Origin: Phocaeicola plebeius
GTDB lineage: Bacteria; Bacteroidota; Bacteroidia; Bacteroidales; Bacteroidaceae
Direction of reading: 5' to 3'
DNA length: 5,048 bases
Assembly (NCBI GenBank): GCA_004558305.1
Contig: SFDG01000106.1
Span: 1 to 5,048, forward strand
A program made the position numbers and the translations under genes. Below the pieces are notes generated by a model. That model was not told the DNA's origin. It was given only the letters and a program-made list of their open reading frames with translations, and did no database searches. Below are positions 1-5,048 of the stretch, one piece after another (position 1 is the first letter of the stretch; the number at the start of each line of letters is the position of its first letter).

Positions 1-87
1 TTATATGCGCTGCCAACCGCACTACGGAAACATCACTTTCAGTGACACTTCCATCCCCGTTCACATCTGCCAGCTTATTTACCCCCG
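1..87. repeat. Terminal direct repeat, left copy
   Basis: Bases 1-87 are identical to 4962-5048, same orientation, offset 4,961. The repeat covers the second dockerin loop of gene B. Because it reaches exactly to both window ends it marks either a circular or tandem-repeated molecule or an assembly overlap; the true length of the repeat cannot be seen. Confidence 0.97.
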
Positions 88-1714
88 GGGTAGAGGTAGT
101 CTTATTGATGTTGGCTGCCAGACGGATTACGGAAACATCACTTTCAGTGATACTTCCATCCCCATTCACATCACCCGCCAGCAGCGTTATAGTGCTGATT
201 GCCGCATTGCTGTGCTTTGTCAGGTCGAGGGGGCCATCCCCCACCACAACGCCCTTCACCGTGTAACTCAGGTGACCGGGCTTGGTGACCACGAGATCGT
301 AGGTACCTGCGGCCACGGCGGGGAAGCTGAAGTTCTGCTCCTTCTGACCGCTGCCGGTAGCGGCAGCAATGGTGGTACTGTACTTCACCGCACCGTTCTT
401 CACCAGTTTGACGGTTGTGACATTATTGCCATTGTAGCTGACAACCTTCCCTCTGATCTTGGGGATGTCTGCCCCGGAGGGTGTATAGGGGGCTGAAGAG
501 AGCGTCAATTCCGCTGGATAAAAGTTGCTTATGGTCTCGTTGTCGTATTCGTACGTGACGCCGCTGCCAACATTGGCGCTATATTTTTTGGCGGCTTCAA
601 TTTCTGTAACACCACAAAGGAACAGCTGATTCGGTGAGCCAATGGTTCCTTCGTCGCAGTTGGTTACGTCCACCAGGTAGTTGCTGCCGCCGATGGCAAC
701 GACATTCCACATGTGGTTGCCTTCACCGGTGCCGCCGGCCATTGTTCCCGTTACCAAGGAACAGGTAATATCATCGGTGAAAGCAGACAGATCGCACAGG
801 TACTTGAAGGCCTTGGAGTAACCCTCACAGACGACATTGGTGCTGGGGTTGTTATCAAATACATAGATGAGCTGCCACGGGTCGCCGTAGGGGTAGCCTG
901 GTGCGGTTGCTTCATTGTTATAGGATACCAATTCGCAGATTGTATTACGGTAGGCCACCAGCTTATTGTAGTCGGTTAGGGAACTGTTGTCCGTTACTAT
1001 TGTCCGCGCACTTTCGGCGGTGGTTTTGGCAGCAGAGGTCTTTTTTGTATCTGCAAGGAGGGGATTGTATGTTCCTTCGCTTTCGTTAATCTTCGCATAG
1101 GCCTGGGAAACATGCATGAAAATGGTTAGGTTGCTTACGGTGACATTGTTGCCAAGAGTGGAAACCGAATACCCCATCTGAATCCCCTTGGTTTTGTCAA
1201 ACCAGTACATTTCAAAGGGCATTTCCGAGAGCATTCTTTGCAATAAAGCGTCTATATTGAGCGTTGCTTTGATAGCCGTCGATGCTGGCTCGGTCAAAGC
1301 ACCACCGCTGAAGACATCGCCGGTGATGCCCCAGTCATCCTTTGTTTTCGTCCATGACAGATCGGAAAGAGTAAATGTTGTGGAGTCGCGTTTTCCAGCT
1401 GCAACTTCTCTGACCAGCGTTTTTAGCGCATCATATATTGTTTGTGTTTCAACCGGCAGCGGCTTGCGGGGGGCATGGAAGGCGGCGGCGCCATCGTACA
1501 GGCCGCTGATGGAATAGAGGTAGCCCTCCAGCAGCTCTGCTTCGGTGTAGTCGTCGTAGTCCGGCAGGGCGCAGTCGGTGATGACCACCTCATATTCGCC
1601 GGTCACCGGCGGAGGATTTTCCTGCGGGCTTTCCGCCAGTACGGTTGCGGGCAGCATGGCAAGCAGCAGCGCCAAAGCCAGCAACAGACTGACCAGTTTG
1701 GTGCGGTTTTTCAT
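1..1714 (-). CDS. Secreted transglutaminase-like protein with C-terminal dockerin (gene B), 3' end off the window
   Basis: This frame is open for 571 codons from the ATG at 1714-1712 to the window edge with no stop; I translated it by hand. The start is supported by AGGAG eight bases upstream and by an immediate signal peptide (Lys/Arg start, Leu-rich core, LPATVLA at about residues 21-27). Residues 28-240 are an unassigned N-terminal region. Residues about 245-365 resemble the transglutaminase-like (papain-fold) superfamily, with a candidate triad of Cys296 (VVCEGYSKAF), His334 (NHMWNVV) and Asp349 (YLVDVTN) in the usual order and spacing. Such domains act as transglutaminases, amidases or proteases; which applies here cannot be told. 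Residues about 420-512 look like a carboxypeptidase-regulatory-like beta domain (AGTYDLVVTKPGH). Two dockerin type I calcium loops follow: D515/N517/D519/S521/D526 and D550/N552/D554/S556/D561. It follows gene A by 140 bases on the same strand. If the window ends are joined it reaches a stop after 583 residues. The domain call is firm; the substrate is unknown. Confidence 0.9.
   Translation of the reverse strand, partial: MKNRTKLVSLLLALALLLAMLPATVLAESPQENPPPVTGEYEVVITDCALPDYDDYTEAELLEGYLYSISGLYDGAAAFHAPRKPLPVETQTIYDALKTLVREVAAGKRDSTTFTLSDLSWTKTKDDWGITGDVFSGGALTEPASTAIKATLNIDALLQRMLSEMPFEMYWFDKTKGIQMGYSVSTLGNNVTVSNLTIFMHVSQAYAKINESEGTYNPLLADTKKTSAAKTTAESARTIVTDNSSLTDYNKLVAYRNTICELVSYNNEATAPGYPYGDPWQLIYVFDNNPSTNVVCEGYSKAFKYLCDLSAFTDDITCSLVTGTMAGGTGEGNHMWNVVAIGGSNYLVDVTNCDEGTIGSPNQLFLCGVTEIEAAKKYSANVGSGVTYEYDNETISNFYPAELTLSSAPYTPSGADIPKIRGKVVSYNGNNVTTVKLVKNGAVKYSTTIAAATGSGQKEQNFSFPAVAAGTYDLVVTKPGHLSYTVKGVVVGDGPLDLTKHSNAAISTITLLAGDVNGDGSITESDVSVIRLAANINKTTSTPGVNKLADVNGDGSVTESDVSVVRLAAHI
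23..172 (-). repeat. Tandem dockerin-encoding repeat, period 105 bases
   Basis: Bases 23-67 and 128-172 match at 43 of 45 positions with an offset of 105 bases (35 codons). They encode the two dockerin calcium loops of gene B. One difference is synonymous (AAC/AAT, Asn) and one changes Ile to Val. The near identity at DNA level points to recent duplication or gene conversion of the loop rather than two anciently diverged dockerin halves. Confidence 0.9.
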
Positions 1715-1722
1715 GGATCTTA

Positions 1723-1730
1723 CTCCTCTC
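1723..1730 (-). promoter_or_regulatory. Ribosome binding site of gene B
   Basis: On the minus strand the sequence reads GAGAGGAG, with the AGGAG core at 1727-1723. The core lies eight bases before the ATG at 1714. It fixes the start of gene B and shows that B has its own translation initiation rather than depending on read-through from gene A. Confidence 0.85.
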
Positions 1731-1761
1731 ATCAAATTGAATTCAACCCAAGGGGGGAATT

Positions 1762-1803
1762 CCTTCTCAAAACGCTCCGCCGGGGTGGGGCGCTTTGAGA
1801 AGG
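1762..1803 (-). terminator. Long hairpin between A and B, no U-tract (attenuator, processing site or weak terminator)
   Basis: An inverted repeat pairs 1762-1778 with 1787-1803: ten perfect pairs (CCTTCTCAAA with TTTGAGAAGG), one A-C mismatch, then six more pairs including one G-U. The loop is eight bases. On the minus strand it is followed by GGAATTCC and C-runs, not by a run of T, so it does not meet the form of a canonical intrinsic terminator. It could stabilise the 3' end of the gene A message or attenuate transcription into gene B. The structure is certain as sequence; the role is inferred. Confidence 0.5.
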
Positions 1804-1804
1804 A

Positions 1805-1825
1805 GGGGACGGGATTGCCGTCCCC
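1805..1825 (-). terminator. GC-rich hairpin just after gene A stop
   Basis: A perfect eight-base stem (GGGGACGG at 1805-1812, CCGTCCCC at 1818-1825) with a five-base loop lies about 30 bases after the gene A stop. On the minus strand it is followed by the pyrimidine stretch TCCTTCTC rather than a true U-run, so it is at best a weak intrinsic terminator. The stem can be extended past an internal mismatch by pairing GAAGG (1799-1803) with CCTTC (1828-1832). That extension would compete with the neighbouring hairpin at 1762-1803. Confidence 0.5.
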
Positions 1826-1854
1826 CGCCTTCTATCGGGAATAGTACTGTAAGA

Positions 1855-4800
1855 TTACGGCATTACGAATACGCCGGTTGCGGGGTTGCCGTTGGACTTC
1901 ATGAAGATGACCTCGATGGTGTGATCCTTCGTGACATCTTTGAAGGTGTAGGACTTCACAGCGCCCACGCTCTTGCCATCCACCAGCACCTTGGCTACGG
2001 TGTAGCCCTTATCGGGGGTGAAGGTGAAGGTCTGGCTGCCGTTTTCAACGACAGAGCACCAGCCGGCGGGAGAGATCGTGCCGTTCGCACCTGCAGACGC
2101 CTTGATGGTGTAGCAGGGGCTGTAAATGACGATACCGGTGGAAACGGGATACACCACGATGGTGCCGGTCAGCGTCGTGTAGTTGGCGTCGGTGGTGGTG
2201 TACTTCCACTTGTACTCCTTATTGGCTTCTACTGTGGTGGTGCCGGGCAGAACATTGTCCGAACCGTCCACCCACTCAAGCGTACCGCCGGCGGGGGTCA
2301 GGTTGCTGCCGGTAGTGGTCAAGCCAGCCTCCGCCAGCGTCTTACCACTGGTGGTGATAGCCGTGTACTTGGGAGTGCCGGTGGGCTTGGCCTGGGTGAT
2401 GGTGATGGTTACAGGGTTACTGGTGGTGCTGTTGTAGTCTGTGCCCCCTTCCTTGGTAGCTGTTACGGTAATCGTACCGACCTTAACGGGAGTCAGCTCG
2501 CCGGTGGTGGCGTTAATAGTCGCCTTGCCGGTGCCATTGGTCACAGCGTAGGTCACAGCACCGTCGCCGGAGCCGCCGCTGGTACCCAGCTTCAGGGTCT
2601 GGCCATAGACCACGGTCTCGCCGCCGGTGAGGGTCAGAGCCGCCTGGTCCATCTTGTTAGTCAAGGTGATCTTCACATTAACGGTGACATCATTGTAGTT
2701 GGTGGAGGTGATGGTTACAGGCAGGGTTGCGGTATCGCCGCTTGCTCCGGTACCATTCAGGGTGTACTTCACTTTGCCGTCGGTGGCACCCACAGAAGAA
2801 GCGGAGAGGATAGTAGTTGCACCCGTTGGCGTACCAAGAGCATAATTCGTTGCGCCGGGGACAAGCCCTGCCAGACTGACAGTCATTTCGCCGGAAGCAG
2901 TATGAATGTGCTTCACTTCTTTATCTGCGGGGGCAGGAGTGAGATCAGCCTTACCGATGTTGTAGGTCTGCGTATTGGCAACAGGCAGCTTGTAGTTGCC
3001 TGCCTTTTCACCGGTCAGGCCGGTGGCGGTGGCAGTATAGCTGCCCACAGCGGTGGCATCGCCGCCGGTAACGGTGACATTGATCTCATCGCTGTTTACC
3101 GTGCCGGTAGCGGTGGCGGTGACGGTCTTATCATCGCCCCAAACGCGGCCGGTATGGTTCACCCAAATCAGGCCGACTTCCTTCTTCCCAACCGTCAGCT
3201 TGCCGGTTTTGTAGGTGATCTGGTAGTTGTCGGAGGTGTAGCCCTTGGGCGTAATGGTGTAATCGCCCACATTGCCGTACTGGGCATAGCTGTAGTCATA
3301 GCTCAAGGTACCAGTGAGAACAGTATCGGTTTCGCCATTTACATAGCCGGAAATGGTCACGCCGCTACTCGCAGGCGCATCACCATAGGTGATGGTGTGA
3401 TCCTTTGCCGTAATGGACAAGGGTGCCCGGTTGACGGTTACCGTATACTCGGCAATGACATCCGCATAGCTTGCGTTGCTGAACTTAACATAAATCTTCC
3501 CGCTGTTGGCCACATTGGTAACCGTCGGCAAAGTAGTGCTATAGGTGCCGGTCTCGGTGCGGCTGTAAGTGCTGGTCCAGCCGGTGGGCAGGGTTGCAAC
3601 AGAACTAAACGCGGGGTGCGCCGTGCCGTCATAGGTGCCGGTGTAGGGCGTGTGGGAATTCTTCAAGGTCGTCTGAAGGTCGCTGCCCGCAGCGCCCTTG
3701 GCGGTGGTGACAGAAATAGCCGTACAAGCTGTGCCGGCCTTGTGGGTGGCAGTTTCCTTCACGCGGGCAACGATCTTGTCATAGGTCGTGTTCGCGGTCA
3801 GACCGGTAAACACATTGCTGTCCTGCCACATGGTGCCGTTGTCCTTGGAATACTCCCAATCGGCGTTCGGGGTCACGGTGATGGTGGTGTCAGTCACGCT
3901 GACTTTAGCCAGCCCGGTGGGTGCGGCGGGGCCGTTGCCCTTGGCCACAGTGTCGGTGGTGGTAGCATCCTTAATGCCGGAGTAATTCTCGGCAGTTACC
4001 ACGACCTTGATCTTCTTGCCTACATCGTCCTTTGTGGAGGGAGTGTAGGTGTTACCCGTTTCACCCGTGATGAGGCTCTCGGTGGTACCCACACGATACC
4101 ACTTATAGGTCAGGGTACCGGGGGAGGTCGAGGTGATGCCGCTGGTATCCGCCGTCAGTACCTCGCCGATCTTCGGTGTGCCGGTGATGGAAACAGAGCC
4201 GGTCAGGGTGGGCAGTGCGGGCAGTGCAAATGTTACGCCGTCGCCGGCAACAAACAGGGCGCTTTCATCAACGGTCAGGGTGTCACTGCCATCGTTTTTG
4301 CCGTAAGTCATTGTAGTTTCACCAGTGTCATCTTTGGCAACAATTTCTATGCTGAGGGTCTGTGCAGTTACACCGGCATCTGAAGTAGTGCCCAGCTTAA
4401 AAACATCCTTGGGCAGCTTGTCAAACTCGGTACCGCTCTTCAGCTCAAAGTAAATGGAGCCGAGACGGGTAAAGGAACCAAAAGCCGGAGCGCCATCTCC
4501 TTCGGTGACTACCCAGTTGATATATCCGGTATTAGCATTGATGATGGAGTAAAATTTAACTTCTGATTTCATTGAACCAAAAGCGCCTTCAAAAGAGTAG
4601 ATGTTGTTTACAAGGTAATCAGCATAGCTGACGGAATAACTTTCAAGAGCAGCTGTTGCATCCTTTCCAGCAATAGTTAAAGGAGTGAGTTTATCTGCAT
4701 CATATTTCAGATACACGTTTTGAGTTTTTGGGTTATCCGCCCCGGACTTATACATGAAGTCCACACGCAGGACATCTTTACCATTGAGGCTGTCTTTCGC

Positions 4801-4911
4801 AAGTATCATCTGGATCACATGGTTATTGGGGTCCGCAGCCAGTACATTTACCGGCAGGAAGCTGCAAACCATGCAGAGTGCCAGGAACATTGAAAGCAAT
4901 CTTTTTTTCAT
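1855..4911 (-). CDS. Secreted multidomain Ig-like/MBG-domain surface protein (gene A)
   Basis: A 1018-residue protein starting at ATG 4911 behind AAGGAGG, with a signal peptide (MKKRLLSMFL start, FLPVNVLA end, likely cut after residue 25). Domains are assigned by eye. About 27-190 is a beta-rich module, possibly cohesin-like (VYLKYDADKLTPL, LGSIYFELKSG). About 236-323 is Ig-like (TGTPKIGEVLTADT, LTYKWYR). About 330-405 is fibronectin III-like. About 411-494, 497-575 and 576-653 are MBG/YDG-type modules (GTYDGTAHPAF, ITAKDHTITYGDAP). About 654-752 is a further beta repeat. About 753-923 holds bacterial Ig-like repeats. About 934-1004 is a C-terminal 'bacterial repeat' domain (YTIKASAGANGTISPAG, DHTIEVIF). 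The protein is Thr/Gly/Val-rich, and beyond the signal peptide I find only three cysteines (396, 933, 952). There is no LPXTG motif, transmembrane tail, catalytic motif or dockerin. It ends at NPATGVFVMP, which looks like the linker that often precedes SLH domains, so an anchor may have been lost. The likely role is adhesion or scaffolding outside the cell; ligand unknown. Confidence 0.9.
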   Translation of the reverse strand: MKKRLLSMFLALCMVCSFLPVNVLAADPNNHVIQMILAKDSLNGKDVLRVDFMYKSGADNPKTQNVYLKYDADKLTPLTIAGKDATAALESYSVSYADYLVNNIYSFEGAFGSMKSEVKFYSIINANTGYINWVVTEGDGAPAFGSFTRLGSIYFELKSGTEFDKLPKDVFKLGTTSDAGVTAQTLSIEIVAKDDTGETTMTYGKNDGSDTLTVDESALFVAGDGVTFALPALPTLTGSVSITGTPKIGEVLTADTSGITSTSPGTLTYKWYRVGTTESLITGETGNTYTPSTKDDVGKKIKVVVTAENYSGIKDATTTDTVAKGNGPAAPTGLAKVSVTDTTITVTPNADWEYSKDNGTMWQDSNVFTGLTANTTYDKIVARVKETATHKAGTACTAISVTTAKGAAGSDLQTTLKNSHTPYTGTYDGTAHPAFSSVATLPTGWTSTYSRTETGTYSTTLPTVTNVANSGKIYVKFSNASYADVIAEYTVTVNRAPLSITAKDHTITYGDAPASSGVTISGYVNGETDTVLTGTLSYDYSYAQYGNVGDYTITPKGYTSDNYQITYKTGKLTVGKKEVGLIWVNHTGRVWGDDKTVTATATGTVNSDEINVTVTGGDATAVGSYTATATGLTGEKAGNYKLPVANTQTYNIGKADLTPAPADKEVKHIHTASGEMTVSLAGLVPGATNYALGTPTGATTILSASSVGATDGKVKYTLNGTGASGDTATLPVTITSTNYNDVTVNVKITLTNKMDQAALTLTGGETVVYGQTLKLGTSGGSGDGAVTYAVTNGTGKATINATTGELTPVKVGTITVTATKEGGTDYNSTTSNPVTITITQAKPTGTPKYTAITTSGKTLAEAGLTTTGSNLTPAGGTLEWVDGSDNVLPGTTTVEANKEYKWKYTTTDANYTTLTGTIVVYPVSTGIVIYSPCYTIKASAGANGTISPAGWCSVVENGSQTFTFTPDKGYTVAKVLVDGKSVGAVKSYTFKDVTKDHTIEVIFMKSNGNPATGVFVMP

Positions 4912-4918
4912 TCTTGTT

Positions 4919-4926
4919 CCTCCTTA
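4919..4926 (-). promoter_or_regulatory. Ribosome binding site of gene A fused to the upstream stop codon
   Basis: The minus strand reads TAAGGAGG, seven bases before the ATG at 4911. AAGGAGG is a near-perfect Shine-Dalgarno sequence. Its first three bases with the preceding T form the TAA stop (4926-4924) of the upstream dockerin-ending frame. The 12-base gap between stop and start suggests translational coupling within one operon. Confidence 0.9.
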
Positions 4927-5048
4927 GAAATTAATAATACAATTATTGATAGCGCTTTTATTTATATGCGCTGCCAACCGCACTACGGAAACATCACTTT
5001 CAGTGACACTTCCATCCCCGTTCACATCTGCCAGCTTATTTACCCCCG
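4924..5048 (-). CDS. C-terminal fragment of a dockerin-ending protein, 5' end off the window
   Basis: Forty codons enter from the right edge and end at TAA (4926-4924). They encode one dockerin calcium loop (DVNGDGSVTESD) with its following helix (SVVRLAAHI), then a 12-residue tail (NKSAINNCIINF). Bases 5048-4962 are identical to 87-1, the end of gene B as seen here, in the same frame. This is therefore either the true end of gene B itself (if the ends join or the unit is repeated in tandem) or a paralogue with the same dockerin end. The tail is AT-rich, unlike the dockerin codons. It lies directly upstream of gene A with stop and ribosome binding site overlapping. Confidence 0.8.
   Translation of the reverse strand, partial: GVNKLADVNGDGSVTESDVSVVRLAAHINKSAINNCIINF
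4962..5048. repeat. Terminal direct repeat, right copy
   Basis: This is the right copy of the exact 87-base repeat found at 1-87. Inward of this copy the sequence changes sharply at 4961 to an AT-rich stretch leading to gene A. The left copy continues inward into the first dockerin loop of gene B. Confidence 0.97.

Larger units (their letters stand above)
1715..1854 (-). other. Intergenic spacer between genes A and B
   Basis: This 140-base spacer has no gene. In transcription order it holds a GC-rich hairpin (1825-1805), a second longer hairpin (1803-1762), a G/C-run plus GAATTC-containing stretch (1763-1737) and the gene B ribosome binding site. I see no convincing -35/-10 promoter pair for gene B, so A and B may be co-transcribed, with the hairpins tuning read-through or mRNA stability. 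Confidence 0.6.

Noticed and set aside
5..496. A 163-codon plus-strand open frame over the end of gene B
   Set aside because: It is the antisense shadow of the dockerin and beta-domain codons; its internal repeat (the ITFSDTSIP motif twice) is just the dockerin duplication read backwards.
1855..1884. NPATG near the end of gene A as a sortase motif
   Set aside because: A sortase signal needs a hydrophobic segment and basic tail after the motif; only five residues follow.
1795..4383. An 862-codon open frame on the plus strand, antisense to gene A
   Set aside because: Its product is a Gly/Ala/Val/His-rich string with no recognisable domain, signal peptide or ribosome binding site. It mirrors the Thr/Gly/Val-rich codons of gene A, which leave few antisense stops. 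Gene A has a clear start site, signal peptide and domains in order.
4864..4875. Lipoprotein lipobox in gene A signal peptide (LALC or CMVC)
   Set aside because: The residue before the cysteine is Leu or Val rather than Gly/Ala/Ser, and a good signal peptidase I site (VLA before AD) follows downstream.
4933..4947. Short inverted repeat AATAAT/ATTATT as operator or terminator
   Set aside because: The stem is six A-T pairs with a three-base loop, too weak to stand out in such AT-rich sequence, and no U-run context fits.
4927..4961. AT-rich stretch before gene A as a sigma-A promoter, with TATTAT as a -10 box
   Set aside because: No TTGACA-like box is found about 17 bases upstream, and the stretch is coding for the tail of the upstream frame. 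A/T richness alone produces such boxes by chance.
1..5048. CRISPR array, tRNA, rRNA or insertion sequence
   Set aside because: No regularly spaced repeat series, cloverleaf-like sequence, rRNA core motif or transposase frame was seen on either strand. The only repeats are the dockerin-associated ones.

Overview
The window looks like accessory surface or secretome DNA from a gut-type Clostridia bacterium (Bacillota, probably Oscillospiraceae/Ruminococcaceae-like). The reasons are strong AGGAGG-type ribosome binding sites, Gram-positive signal peptides ending in VLA, type I dockerin repeats, a transglutaminase-like domain and a mosaic of MBG/YDG, Ig-like and C-terminal 'bacterial repeat' domains. 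This assignment rests on protein style only; no taxonomic marker gene is present.

All convincing genes lie on the minus strand. Reading in transcription order from the right: (1) positions 5048-4924 hold the last 40 codons of a dockerin-ending protein. (2) Its TAA stop is fused to the Shine-Dalgarno of gene A (4911-1855), a 1018-residue secreted, Thr-rich multidomain beta-sandwich protein. Gene A may have a cohesin-like N-terminus, and it ends abruptly at a linker that in relatives usually leads into an S-layer homology (SLH) anchor. (3) A 140-base spacer (1854-1715) carries two strong GC-rich hairpins and the ribosome binding site of gene B. (4) Gene B (1714 to beyond position 1) is a secreted transglutaminase-like protein with a visible Cys-His-Asp triad, a carboxypeptidase-regulatory-like beta domain and a C-terminal pair of dockerin repeats. 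It has no stop inside the window.

The most notable structural fact is that the first 87 bases (1-87) and the last 87 bases (4962-5048) are identical and in the same orientation. Joining the ends gives a 4,961-base circle in which gene B runs in frame across the junction and stops 12 bases before gene A begins. The circle then contains only A and B. No replication, mobilisation or partition gene is visible, so a normal plasmid is unlikely. The better explanations are a collapsed tandem array of A-B units, an assembly-graph loop at a shared dockerin-encoding repeat, or, less likely, an excised circle.

Functionally, A and B look like co-expressed secreted proteins. B would be a dockerin-bearing transglutaminase/protease-like enzyme. 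A would be a long adhesin-like or scaffold-like partner. That A's N-terminal domain receives a dockerin is a hypothesis only.
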